Assembly: GCA_030765055.1 (NCBI GenBank)
Contig: CM060947.1
Span: 63,838,934 to 63,902,933, forward strand
DNA length: 64,000 nucleotides
Source: Mantis religiosa
Taxonomy: Eukaryota; Arthropoda; Insecta; Mantodea; Mantidae
Direction of reading: 5' to 3'
Made by a program: the position numbers and the translations under genes. How positions within the stretch are numbered: position 1 is the first letter of the stretch; each line of letters opens with the position of its first letter. This document shows, piece by piece, positions 1 through 11,904 of the stretch. A model generated the notes under the pieces. That model did no database searches. It saw only the letters and a list, made by a program, of their open reading frames with translations, and was not told where the DNA came from.

Positions 1-1480
1 TACATAGATAACGGTTGAATCAATTTAAATGCAATTTCTACCTTTCATCTAATTTTCTCAATTACTGCATGCAATAACTGCTTATTATACAAAACAATCA
101 GATTCTCTGCTTTATTTTATACACATAATTTTGCGTAATGAAAACGTTTGTGTACTAGGATTGCAAATCGATTTCAGTTAATGATAACTAATTAATTGAA
201 AGCTCGTATCATATAGAATTGTTATGTGGAGAGAATTAAGTGATATATAATTGAATGATGAATACTTAAAATGTCTATTCCAATTACGTGGTTGGTCACA
301 AACAGAGCTGATTGTCAATTGTTCTCTCACTGAAGATATTTGCCGCTGACATACTCTATTTATACACATGAAAGTGTTGACCGTGATATTAGCGTAATGA
401 AACAAATGCGTGTCTGCATTTGACATCGCAAATTATTCTATAAATTTATTTGTGACACACTTCATAAAGCAGCTACAGTCAGTAGCAAATATTTTGTATT
501 ATTAGCCATCAAATAGCATTTGTTGTCTTAATAAGGGGGTTCTGAATAAGAATAATATCAAATCTATCTGATGTTTTAGTTTCACATGAGCTTCTCTAGC
601 CACCGTCACTTATTTGTATATAGCTTTAGCACTGTATCTTTATGAGGGTTTATTTATCTGATGTTAATTGAGAGAAAACTTGTCAGAAGTGCTTTGCTGT
701 AAGTTTGTTGTGATTTAAGAAGGTTATAGAAAACCAAATGGTAGCCGAATGTTTAAAGTGAGTCACCAAGTGCTGGAGTACAATACTCGATAAATGACAT
801 CGCACGAAACAACTGAATATCTACACGGTGTTCATTTTTATTCATGATTTCCTGACCTCCGATTGAACAAGAATGAGTCATGGTTGACTGGTGAGTGTAT
901 CTTGAAGTCATAGTGCCCTCTACGGAGAAGAAGCGGTAATTTTTGCGTAGCAGTAAGCTAATTACAGTGCTCTAAGTGTGGTTGAGCTCATAACTAATCA
1001 AATCCCCTTTCACCCTTCTTACGGTAATCAAGATTAACATTCTAATCCTTGTTTCACATAAGCTTGCCCCGTATCTCTTAACGGTCACGTGACTTTATCA
1101 CATCTCATTGGCTGCTGTTGTGATGCAGACTGTTGTGCGGTAAAACGTTTATTTAACATGGTGATATATCTTTATATGCTGGAAGAGAATTGTCAAATTT
1201 ATATTTTCGTAACAGTTTTAATGAAATATATTACGCAACAGAGTTGATTTATCTGAATTGCATATTAATTCTTAAACGAAGTAAAGAGGAGGTTCCTTTG
1301 CTCTCAAGCACATGGCACGATAGCACGTGCTTTAGCGGCAGTGATATCATATTTGCTTATATGCCTTTAAGCACTGACCTTGTTTTGAACTGGATTGTTC
1401 ATATATCGCCATTCGATGGTGTATTATGCCAAGTAACGTTTATTGCGCGTGTACTTATTATTTGTATAGTGGCAGAGTCT
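1..1480. other. No recognisable gene
   Basis: A+T-rich sequence with frequent stops in all frames. I see no tRNA-like box, long inverted repeat, known domain or tandem array. Short open frames here have no recognisable motif. It may be unique intergenic or intronic DNA or very old repeat debris. Confidence 0.5.
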
Positions 1481-1880
1481 AGCGCCAGTTTTTCGTTGAA
1501 GCATCGCAAGGGAAAACCTTTACAAAGCGGCGAAAAAAGAATTGTGGTGCATGTGTTTAATGCACTCACAGAGAAGTATCCGTCTTTGTCAGTGAGAGAA
1601 GTCGAACAGCTGTACCCTGAACTTACAGGTGTAGGAACATCGCGACGTGAAGTCGAGACAACAGGAAAACTTACCACTCCAGGGGTGAAATTACTGTGTG
1701 GCGAAGACGTTATTTAAGGACAATCATACTGTACCGGGATAGAAGTCGCAAATTATACTACCTTGACGAGACTTGGGTGAATGAAAAACAAACAACAAGT
1801 ATGGCGTGACACGACTTTTAAGAACTGAAAGACCAGCATTTTTGCAAGGTGTATGTGCTGGTTTAAAAAAATCCCAGTGG
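1480..1880 (+). pseudogene. Broken DDE transposase (IS630/Tc1-like superfamily), N-terminus joined to DETW block
   Basis: A frame from about 1489 reads KHRKGKPLQSGEKRIVVHVF and then a helix-turn-helix-like stretch with the motif REVETTGKLTTPG. This is the N-terminal style of a DDE-type transposase family that is abundant in insect genomes. The frame stops at 1717. In a second frame from about 1704 the sequence reads WRRRYLRT, then YYLDETWVNE, which in this family carries the first catalytic Asp and normally lies tens of residues further on. A segment is therefore deleted between the two parts at about 1690-1704. A further shift occurs near 1800, where WRDTT appears in another frame. No downstream catalytic block is visible. 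Family assignment rests on recalled motif style, not a search. Confidence 0.6.
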
Positions 1881-2633
1881 AAAAGGCCGAAGGCCTTTCA
1901 TTATAAACTTGTTCCAGTTTCATTGCTCATTCATTCTGTTTGAACTTGCTCAGTTTTATTATAAACTTCATTATTTTTGCATGCTTTCAATTTCTTATTT
2001 GTATGATTTTATCTATCTTCCTCGCAATTATTATGGCGTAAACTGCAGGTTTCAATGTGACGGGAAGGCACTGCCTATGGCCTATGGCGCGAAAGCATTA
2101 GCCAATTAGGGTGAGGGGGAGGGTAGTTGAACGCGGAGTGATACATTTCAGCGGGGCAAGGTTACATGAATCAGAGATTAGCAAATATCTATATGTAGCA
2201 AGTTTCCACTCTAAAGGCGGATATGTAGACAGAGCACCACGTTCTTATGAAGGCTACTTTCGTACCGGCATTAAAATTCGTGCGACAAACAAATATAATT
2301 TAAACTGCTGCATAGAGGAGTTTATGCAATGTTATCAAAAGTGTCCAGGTACCGGCAAATTGGCATACTTTTGTTTGCAATATAAACGTCTTACCTTTTA
2401 ATCAGTATATTATAAAAATGTTTTGCCATTCTCAATCTTAATTAAAATGTCTTTATTAATGTTGGCATTCTTATGTCTTTTAAAACCAATAGGTACATCA
2501 AACACTTCCAAGATACGGGATCAGTTACTCGCAAAATTAGAGACACTGACGCTATAGTGGCGGTCCAATCTAGAAGAAATAAACATAATAGGTATATATT
2601 ATAAATATATAATATAAATAATCTGTTAATTTC

Positions 2634-2860
2634 CCGCCTCCGTGATGTGAGGTAGCGTGTGTGCCTCACACTCAGGTCGCGAGTTGGGATCTCGCTAAGG
2701 AAAAGTTAACTGGATAATGTCTCTTTCCATAGATTTCCCTTATCCTACGAAGAAGAAATTCGGCTAACTCTAATCTCTAGGTACCCTGGACTCATTTGAG
2801 CATCATATCAGCCGTTTCATTCATTCATGCATCGTTCGATATTACGTGCACCTTTGAAAG
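2634..2860 (+). mobile_element. tRNA-derived SINE, family 1 (degenerate)
   Basis: Head related to 'tagcgtgtgtgcctcac' and a decayed B-box region (cgcgagttgggatctcgc), followed by the family body (ttccatagatttcccttatcc ... ggactcatttgagcatcatatcagcc). It occupies the same relative position in repeat copy B (26168-26420), so this insertion predates the duplication of the host repeat. Confidence 0.7.
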
Positions 2861-3115
2861 GACAAAAAAAAGATCTGTTTCTTTATTAAAATGTTTTGAA
2901 ACTAATACTGTTATTAACTTGGCATTTCTTTATTAAATAATATGAAGTTATATACCTTCACAAAGAAACACCAAATTGAAAGTATTTTTTGTATTCTTCC
3001 ATCACTTGTAGTGTTCACATTCATTACAATTAACCATAACCGTTATCATATCTACGCAGTAGGCGAAATCACGCACCTTTATATTACGCGGGCAGGACCT
3101 ACCCCTCAAACAGTA

Positions 3116-4024
3116 CGAGGTCTGTTAAAAAAAGAATGATCACATTTTTTTGACAACGTACCTTTACTAATTCTTATAATTTTGATGATCCTTCTCAAAA
3201 TAGTCTCTCCTGAATGAGATGCACTTGTCCCATCGTTTCTGCCAGTCTTGAATGACATGCTGGAAACTACTTTTTGAGAGATCCTTCAAAAACGCCTATG
3301 CAGCCTTAACCACTGCTTCTGATGATGGATAATGCCTCCCATGAAGGCGTTTCTTCAAGTTAGGGAATAGGAAAGGGTCACAAGGGGTTAAATACGGACT
3401 ATAGGGAGGGTGAGGGATGCACATCTCGTTGATTTTTGCAAGATATCCAGCAACAATATGGGCAATATGCGGCCGCGCAATATCGTGGTGCAGCGTCCAG
3501 CTGCTTCACACAAATGTGGTCTTTGCACCTGATATGGACATGCAATGTTTTCAGGACATCCCTGTGGTATTATCCAGTTACTGATGTGTGTGCAGGTACA
3601 ACATGCTTATACACCATTCCATGAATATCAAGGAATGAGATGAACACAACTTTCCCAGCAGAAGCAACCACTTTTGCTTTTTTGGAGGTTGGTGACGAAG
3701 GAGATTTTCACACTGAGCTTTTCTGTTTCCTCTCACGTTCAAAATGATGTAGCCAAGTCTCATCAGCAGTGATTACGCTTGAAAGTATCTCCGGATCTTC
3801 CTCTAACATCAACTTTAACTGCATGTTACCTACTTTGCAGCGGTAGGCCATACAGAACATGTCTGAACTTGCCTGGTTCTCACAGACACGAACCAGGAGT
3901 ACCAATAATGAAACTACTACGGCCTGTTTGTTTCACATTAAGCTAACAGAATATAATAAGATTGAATTTTATTGCGAAAAGTTATGACCGTAAAAAATTA
4001 TCATTCTTTATTGAACAGCCCTCG
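3116..4024 (-). mobile_element. Mariner copy 1, deletion derivative lacking the N-terminal domain
   Basis: 909 bp between TA dinucleotides at 3114-3115 and 4025-4026. The ends match mariner copies 2 and 3 (cgagggctgttcaataaaga type). Read on the minus strand, the remnant transposase shows ITADETWLHHFERE (first catalytic Asp), a second block with HHDIARPHIA, and PPYSPYLTPCDPFLFP, where the final Asp of the D,D34D triad is kept but SPDL has become SPYL. Stops and shifts break the frame. Full mariners are about 1.3 kb. This copy begins coding only about 45-50 codons before the DETW block, so the helix-turn-helix half is missing, exactly as in the other two copies. Inserted in dispersed-repeat copy A. 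Confidence 0.9.
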
Positions 4025-4285
4025 TATATTGACCTGCCGGTAGAGGGAGGCCTCAAAGCTGCTGTCAGTACATCAAATACGATCTTAAACCACTAGGGGA
4101 ACAGTATATAAACTCGCTGCATCAGCGATGCTATTGATGACGTCAAATTTTGCGCGTGTAAATCACAGATAAAAATGAACATCCTTTACAGCTTATTAAA
4201 AATGACAAAAGCATTGAGCAATTCAAACCAATATTGACAGATTTCTGAAAAATTACTAGTTGGGCGAAGTGTTTATGGGGAAGTA
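4025..4285. other. Spacer between two divergent mariners
   Basis: The first ~160 bp continue dispersed repeat copy A (to 4183). The remaining ~100 bp show nothing recognisable. The 5' ends of the two flanking mariners face each other across this 261-bp gap. Confidence 0.7.
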
Positions 4286-5202
4286 CGAGGGCTGTTCAAT
4301 AAAGAATGATCATAATTTTTACGGTCATAATTATTCGCACTAAAATTATATCCTATGATATTCTGTTAGCTTAATATGAAACAAATACGCCGTAGTAGTT
4401 TCATTGTTGGTACTCCTGGTTCCCGCCTGTGAGAGACAGGCAAGTTGAAACATGTTCAGTATCGTCTACCGCTGCAATGTAGGTAACATGCAGTTAAAGT
4501 TGATGTTAGAGGAAGATCCGGAGTTCATTTCAAACGTAATCACTGCTGACGAAACTTGGCTAAATCATTTTGATCCTGAGAGCAAACAGCAAAGCTCAGT
4601 GTGAAAGTCTCCTTCATCACCTACCCCCCCTCCCAAAAGCAAAAGTTGTTGCTTCTGCTGGAAAAGTTATGGTCATCTCATTCTTTGACATTCATGTAAT
4701 GGTTTATCAGCATGTTGTACCTGCACACTCACATCAGTAACTGGACAATACTACAGGGATGTCCTGAAAACATTGCAAGTCCATATCAGGCACAAAAAAC
4801 CACATTTCCGTGAAGCAGGCTGGATGCTGCACCACGATAATGCGCGGCTGCATATTGCCAATGTTGTTGCTGAATATCTTGCAAAAATCAACTTGAAGGT
4901 ATCCCTGACCCTCCCTATAGTCCGGATTTAGTCCCATGTGACTTTTTTCTATTCCCTAACTTGAAGAAGCGCTTTCTTGGGAGGCATTATCCATCATCAG
5001 AAGCAGTGGTGAAGGCTGCGGCGGTGATTTTGAAGGATCTCTCAAGAATGGTTTCCAGCATGTCTTTGAAGACTGGCAGAAACTTTGGGACAAGTGCATC
5101 GCATTCAGAGGATACTGTTTTGAGAAGGACCATCAATATTATGAGGATGAGTTAACGTACGTTGTCAAAAAATTGTGATCATTGTTTATTGAGCAGCCCT
5201 CG
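4286..5202 (+). mobile_element. Mariner copy 2, deletion derivative lacking the N-terminal domain
   Basis: 917 bp bounded by TA at 4284-4285 and 5203-5204, with inverted ends cgagggctgttcaataaaga at the left and ttgagcagccctcg at the right. Recognisable blocks in order are a decayed DETW region (about 4547-4562), the HHDNARLHIANVVAEYL block with the second Asp (about 4840-4880) and PDLVPCDFFLF with the third Asp intact (about 4923-4955). Frames are shifted between blocks. The 5' portion runs from the terminal repeat through 'gtagtagtttcattgttgg' straight into the pre-DETW region, so the DNA-binding half is absent as in copies 1 and 3. Confidence 0.9.
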
Positions 5203-5206
5203 TACT

Positions 5207-5645
5207 ATAGGCTAAAGTAATGGAAAGATAGAGTAAGACTGAAAACTCAATGCCATAGTCGGGATTTGAACCACAGATCTTCTGGTCTCCGTCCAGTCGC
5301 TCCAACCCTTGTGCTACTATGGCCAACGTGCCGACGTGACTTTAAATTCTCCAACTGATTCATGTTTTTTCCCGGTAAATCACTAGGAGTTCTCATAAAC
5401 ACATTAGACAACTACCTTACAACATGTAAGTCGCCATTAAGTTATAAGTCTTCAACACGAGTCAGTTGGTGAATTTAATGCCATGTCGGCACGTTGGCCA
5501 TAGTAGCTCAAGGGTTAGAGCGGCTGGACGGAGACCAGAAGATCCGTGGTTCAAATCCCAGCTATGGTATTGAATTTTTCAGTCTGACTCTATCTTTCCA
5601 TAATTTAGCCTACACACAGCCAGTGTGAAAGAACAATTAATTCCC
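5207..5645. mobile_element. Head-to-head tRNA-like SINE pair (family 2, block 1)
   Basis: Two copies of one tRNA-like unit in opposite orientation: minus at 5252-5323 and plus at 5497-5568. Each has a 7-bp acceptor-like pairing (gccatag/ctatggc), a D-arm (gctcaagggttagagc in the plus copy), a ctgg/ccag anticodon-like stem, and a B-box-like ggttcaaatccc. The tails (cagtctgactctatctttcc and reverse complement) face outward. The spacer 5325-5455 is the unit's upstream region in minus orientation. T-stem mismatches argue against a working tRNA. The left tail abuts the mariner 2 TA. Confidence 0.75.
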
Positions 5646-6409
5646 AACTTGCGCTTTTCATTATTACACGGAGAGTTATTTCAAGCTATAAAGTCTGCAT
5701 ACGTCAGAGTTACAAGACTCAACGCTTCAGTAGTTAGGTTCTTGTGCTACAATTCAAGAACAGCTTAATTCTATACATCAAAATAGTCCGCAACTTGCTT
5801 AGAGTAGCAAGTTTATTTGAATGAATTTGAATTTATTAGATGTTTATTTGAAACATCAATCGGTGACATTTATCCTTTCATCCTTATACGTATACCCAAA
5901 GATAAAGACCTCATGGGGTATTAGTGGAGCTACTGGCAGTAAATACACAAAGTATTAAGACATTAGAGTATAAAAAAGAGCCCCACGAGGGAGTCATCAC
6001 CAATAGATAGTAGACAAATAGCGAAACTTACCCGCATGGACATTTAAGTGCAACACGTACCTGCAAATGTCACTGCCCATAGCAAATTTTATTGTTCTTG
6101 AAACCGAACATAAACAGCGGCGAGCGACTGTAAAGTGGCACAGAATGTATGCTCTTCATGCAAATGCTGCACTGCCCTTTTGTATAATGCTATTATGCAC
6201 TTAGGATGTCGGTTGTACGAGAGAGAGCAGGCTGAACTCCAAACCACTAGTGTCATACAACAGACAATGTAACATTAAACAGGGGAGAGGAATTGAAGCA
6301 AAGGTCATAGCGCCACCAGAAGTTTCATAATTTGTAAATAGGGAGGGATGCACCTACCTGTCCTGTGTTAAAGGTGTCGCAACGCATTGTCGCTTTCAAC
6401 ATGCTCTAC
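5646..6409. other. No recognisable gene
   Basis: Unremarkable A+T-rich DNA. I see no open frame with a motif and no repeat with a counterpart in the window. Confidence 0.4.
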
Positions 6410-6765
6410 AAATGTGCTGCTACGTTATGACTAAGGCATGTGGCTTCCACTCTCTATACAGGTTGTTCCCAAATTGTTGTCCTCCTTCTCGTACAGGTAA
6501 ATGTGCTGCTAGTTTATGACTAAGGCATGTGGCTTCCACTCTCTATACAGGTTGTTCCCGAATTGTTGTCCACTTTCTCGTACAGGTGAATGTGCTGCTA
6601 CGTTATGACTAAGGCATGTGGCTTCCACTCTCTATACAGGTTGTTCCCAAATTGTTGTCCACTTTCTCGTACAGGTGAATGTGCTGCTACGTTATGACTA
6701 AGGCATGTGGCTTCCACTCTCTGTACAGGTTGTTCCCGAATTGTTGTCCTCTTTCTCGTACAAGT
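6410..6765 (+). repeat. 89-bp tandem repeat, four units
   Basis: Units begin at 6410, 6499, 6588 and 6677, exactly 89 bp apart, each opening with (a/g)aatgtgctgctacgttatg and closing with ttctcgtacaggt. Only scattered substitutions separate the units, so expansion was recent or the array is homogenised. No frame is conserved across it. Confidence 0.95.
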
Positions 6766-7049
6766 AACCAACAGAGCAATACGAGGAAAGGAAACACACC
6801 TATACGATAGTATCGTTACATTAAGTAAGTACTATTTGCTTCCATTTCGGTTCTTTTACAAACAGGCTTTGCCTTATTGCTAACACTCTCACCGAGTACG
6901 AGGCAAGCGTATTTGTTATATTATCATTTAGCTTTGGATAACCGATATACTCTACAAATTAACAATTGTGACAATAGTAATTGAAAATTCCAAAATAAAT
7001 GGTTTAATAATAATAAAAAAATAACAACAATTTATCACATCATCATCTA

Positions 7050-7265
7050 CTGTGCCCGCCTCTCATCTACGTTAGCGTAGATGGTAGCATGTCTGCCTCA
7101 CGTTCAAGAGGTCCCGAGTTTGAATATTGGTCAGGGTGAGTTACATGTATACGGTTTTTCTCCGGTTTTTTCCCTTATCCTTAAAGACGAATGTCGGGTA
7201 GCTCTAACCTCCATGGGCGCCGGACTCATTTGAGAGTCATTTCACCAAATTCTTTCTCATAAGAT
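7050..7265 (+). mobile_element. tRNA-derived SINE, family 1
   Basis: A-box-like 'gtagatggtagcatgtctgc' followed by 'caagaggtcccgagtttgaa' (decayed B box), then 'cagggtgagttac', a 'cccttatccttaaag' body segment, and 'ggactcatttgag'. The 3' tail seen in other family members (the reverse complement of gtaatttacgtcctccaacg) is absent, so the copy is 3'-incomplete. Confidence 0.75.
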
Positions 7266-7776
7266 AAAAATAAATATAATAATGTCAATAAATGAAATTA
7301 TAGATCCTATTGATGATAAAATATTTAATTCATCGTCCACTATGACAACGTTGTAGGACGTAAATTATAAAAAAGATCATCTACCGTTATGAATTGGACC
7401 GAAGACTGCAGGTAGCTGCTTCAACCAAAATATCCGCAACTGTGCTTTGTGTATGAGTTATCACGAGAAGGTCATCTATCGAAATGGTTCGAATTTTGAA
7501 TATCGCTTGTTTGTGCATGTTTTTAAGCCTGCAATTTATGCTAGTGTACTATTATGTCCCTTTTTATAGATATTTCAATAAACATTGTTTTTCTCACGTT
7601 TCTATGAAATTCCTTTTGGGTATTAAAGGTGTGGTTTTGTAGATTCAGGGGGTCAATCAAAAGCAAGGCTCCGTAAGCTGAGGGAGCAATGCAGGGATGG
7701 AATGAGTGAGTCCGTTGACAGCTTGCACCTCAGCGCTCAAGGTACCGAAGATTTACAGTAACTATGGTACAAACAG

Positions 7777-8160
7777 TTGTTGACATGGAAAGGTAGAGTC
7801 AGACTGAAAAACTATGCCACAGCCGGATCTTGAACCACGGACCTTCCGGTCTCCATCCAGCCGCTCCAACCAATTGAGCTACCATAGCCTTAAAAGTACT
7901 TACAGGTTGTATGTAACTCGACATTAAGGTAGCTGTGTCATGTGTTTATGAGAAATCCTAAGTGGTTTACCTGGAAATAAAGTGTCAGTTGGAGAGTTTA
8001 ATGTAATGTCGGCACGTTGACCATAGTGGCTCAATTGGTTGGATCAACTGGACTGAGACCGAAAGATCCGTGGTTCAAGTCTCAGCTGTGGCATTTAGTT
8101 TTTCAGTCTGACTCTACCTTTCCATACTTTAGCCTACACACCCAGTGTGAAAGAATAGTT
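7777..8160. mobile_element. Head-to-head tRNA-like SINE pair (family 2, block 2)
   Basis: Minus unit (tail from 7777, tRNA-like at about 7828-7889) and plus unit (tRNA-like at about 8019-8092, tail to 8160), the same architecture as 5207-5645. The intervening segment 7895-8018 (acttacaggttgtatgtaac ... gtcggcacgttg) is the same upstream region found in block 1, but here it is in plus orientation. The plus tail is interrupted by a GC-rich retroposon at 8156. Confidence 0.75.
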
Positions 8161-8679
8161 GAGTCCAGAGGTTCTACTCCCATCAGTCCTGGACCCGTAG
8201 GACCAAGACCAGGGCCTCTTAAAACCAGGGAGTATGCAAGCTGTCCCAAAGGGCGCCCGGCATCCTCCGTTGGGCTTTCCATAGGACAAGACCTGGGTTA
8301 CTAACAAGCCCCCCCATCTGGTCGAAGAACACAAGACGGGATTTAAGTGAATACGCCACTTACGCGCGCCAACACCATAGGTGAAGACTACCGATATGAC
8401 ATCGGTGGGGCCGCCTGGCAATCTAGCATACCTTCTACTAGGTCTGCAGGCTAGTACCCGGGAATATTGATGGCTTCCCTTAACCCCGTCCGGAGACGTA
8501 CCCGATTCCTACGGGTATCGGGAACCACTGCCCCCTTGAGACCAAGCCAATCCGAACAACTCCCAGAGGGAGGGGCTGGAATGTTCGGCCCGAGGTTCCT
8601 CTAGTAACGTCAGAGGTACCACGAGTGCTAAGGTTCCGCTGCGCTCGCACCACGGCAGCTGAAGGTGACGGATCTCCTG
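8156..8679. mobile_element. GC-rich retroposon, copy 1 (unclassified, SINE-like)
   Basis: 524 bp, much richer in G+C than its surroundings, flanked by a perfect 12-bp direct repeat (agtgtgaaagaa at 8144-8155 and 8680-8691). That sequence is part of the family 2 SINE tail, so this is a nested insertion. Homologous copies are at about 41393-41872 and 56000-56490. Shared motifs include 'gtaccacgagtgct', 'gggcaagacct' and 'gaagtggatacgccactta'. No tRNA-like box or poly-A is evident, and the minus strand is open in parts without a recognisable domain. Confidence 0.8.
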
Positions 8680-8691
8680 AGTGTGAAAGAA

Positions 8692-10990
8692 CAATTAATT
8701 TCCATCATTGTTGACAGCGAAGAAACCCCTTCTACTGTACGAATACTGTATCAACAACGGTTTACTTGAAGTCGCTTGCCTTCACGTTATACCTTCCGTC
8801 ATAGCTTAGGCCGGAGATGCACTGAAGTTTACGAGATACAGGTCAGTTGTTCATAGGCCTGTTCAGAGATATCCTTGCTCTACTTTGCGAACACACGCAC
8901 GTGAGTATCAAACAGGTCACAGTTGAGTTAGAACTGTTGTACACTTCCATCTTCGGATACTCCAAGGAAAAATATCACTTAGTGTAAGAGCTAATAGAAA
9001 TTTATTTTCACATGAGAACTACTTATTGTTATACAATGATACTTTGTCTGCAACAAAATATAAACTTCGTCATCAAAGCGTTTTGGTCAGATGAATGTAC
9101 TTTCACGAATACTAAAAGATAAGCTGTTAGAATTTTGATGTACTGGGCAGACCACAATCTTAATGGTTACTTCGGGGGCGGAATGTGTGATTAGTTTAGG
9201 AACTCATTGGGGGAGGTTTCCTGAGCAGTGATCTCAGTAGAGAGCGCTCCTGAGTCTCCAGCAGACCTCACTGGCTCCAGCGGGATAGCACACTGGCACT
9301 TTATGTCTTAAATGTGCAGGTTTATTTCCATCTTTCATGTTCGATGAGGTTATTTCGACGCGACAACCTTATATATTGGCACTTCGCTAGAACTCGCATC
9401 TCTTGATTTCCTTTCATGGGAACATCCAAAACTACAGCTTTATCGCAAAAGATCTTCGCTGCTTGCGAAAACCCAGAAATGCTTCGGCGGTTACAGTGGC
9501 ATCTGTAACATTCCTTGCTCATGGAGAGAACACCAGCCGAAATCGAAGGCTACAGAACGACAGCATGTAAGCCTCTATTAAAAATAGTACTACTCCATTT
9601 AATACCTTGAATTTCAAATGCAAAGTGCAGAGTGAGAAGCGGGACACCTCATGAGGAGTGCATAATTATTAATTGACCAACAACCAAGTTCAGCTGTATT
9701 CAGGAAATAAAATACTAGTTTCAATTTTGTGAACAAGTCATGTTGTTTTATTTAACATGTAAAACTCGCCTTAAATTTTCATCTCGTAAATGAAGCATTA
9801 GCACAGCCTTTAGTATCGTATTAATTGAATTCGATGTAAGATGAGCGTTTACTTCAAGAAGTGGACTATGATTTGGGAACATCCTGCAGACCAGTCTGAA
9901 TACAATATTGTATTTCACTAAGAAATTATTTCACTTAAAATGAACACTTTGAAGTCCCCTACCGTCCTCTATGGTCCATAACATGCTAACCTTTTGTTCC
10001 CAAGCTTGCTAGTTCAAACACGGCAGAGGATGCTGAACTTTATCGGGCGGTAAAGTAAAGGAAGTAAGGGTGGTGGTCCTATGCTAAAAATGAATCTTAA
10101 GCTTAATTGAAGCCTCTAAGACAAATTAAATACTCTTTCACGTCTAATATGTAGGGTACTTTCAAGTCACTTCAAACTTTAAACACTAATAAATATTAAA
10201 TTACTCTAAAACAGGTAAACAATGGGATTTTATAAAACTTTGGAAAGATCTCCTATGTTCTCTTGTTGAGCGTACACCACTCCCTCTGCGACTCATTCAG
10301 CAGTATTTGCAGAGGATATCTTAGAACTTTAGCAATTTAATGCGAGATATTTCCTTTCAATGCCTCTTGGGGTGTTGGACATATCATGGAAGCTCGTAGT
10401 TCATGGTAACCCTACAAACTGAAGTTGGTTGGATCGAGATCTGAAGCTCATGATGGCTACTTCAGTGCAAAGTACCTGCTAATGAGGAGATCGTCGAAGA
10501 TCTGGGTAGTTAATTGTTTTACAGGGGGGTAGATACGGGATGGAGGGTCTACCTGCGTGAATACATTTTCAACATTGTGATTTCTCATTCTAGGAATGAC
10601 TAAGGTTTTTAGCATTCCAGATTGGCACTCATCAATTACAGAACAGTACCAAGAAGGACCAATGAAGAATTGTGAATTGAAGTCGCATCACACGGTATTG
10701 TTCAAATCATGGAGACCTTTTTGAATTAAAATTTGATGGTCATCTAACCAAATTCTGCAAAAGTGTGTTAACTCCATTATTAAGAGAGAAATTTACTTCA
10801 TCTATAGAAAAAAAATGCAGTCCAACTAATCATTAATTTGAATCTCTGCTAGCACTAATAAAACAAAATCACTTTCTCTGAATGCCAACGACGATATCAG
10901 TTTATTAGCATGCAGGCTAAAATGTTTTCTCAGAACTCTCCATACTCCGGTATACCTATTTAAAGATGCTTTGATACCTGTGCGACGCTA
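8692..10990. other. No recognisable gene
   Basis: Remaining SINE tail to about 8712, then mostly A+T-rich DNA. Scattered short open frames show no known motif, and I see no tandem or long inverted repeat. Confidence 0.4.
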
Positions 10991-10993
10991 ATG

Positions 10994-11904
<911 letters not shown>

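Larger units (their letters stand above)
2222..4183 (+). repeat. Dispersed repeat, copy A (interrupted by mariner 1)
   Basis: This segment aligns colinearly with 25731-28167 (copy B) in the same orientation. Shared landmarks include the stretch ending in 'gaggagtttatgcaa' (2318-2332), a tRNA-type SINE at the same internal place, 'cacctttatattacgcggg' (3075-3093), and 'agagggaggcctcaaagctg' after the mariner (4042-4061). Copy A carries a 909-bp mariner at 3116-4024 that copy B lacks. Copy B carries a 1.3-kb Penelope-like insertion that copy A lacks. Without insertions the unit is about 1.05 kb. I recognise no coding domain, so it could be an unclassified transposon or a segmental duplication. 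Confidence 0.75.

Noticed and set aside
1190..1480. N-terminal ~95 codons of the open frame starting at 1190 as part of the DDE transposase
   Set aside because: They have no family resemblance. Homology begins at about 1489, so the upstream part is chance open sequence.
4025..4285. Divergent promoter between the two mariners
   Set aside because: Most of the gap is ordinary dispersed-repeat sequence. The arrangement reflects two independent insertions.
5252..5568. Two candidate functional tRNA genes
   Set aside because: The T-stems are mismatched, the anticodon loops are abnormal, and the units are attached to SINE tails and repeated at several loci.
6410..6765. CRISPR-like array
   Set aside because: Units are contiguous 89-bp repeats with no unique spacers, in a eukaryotic context.
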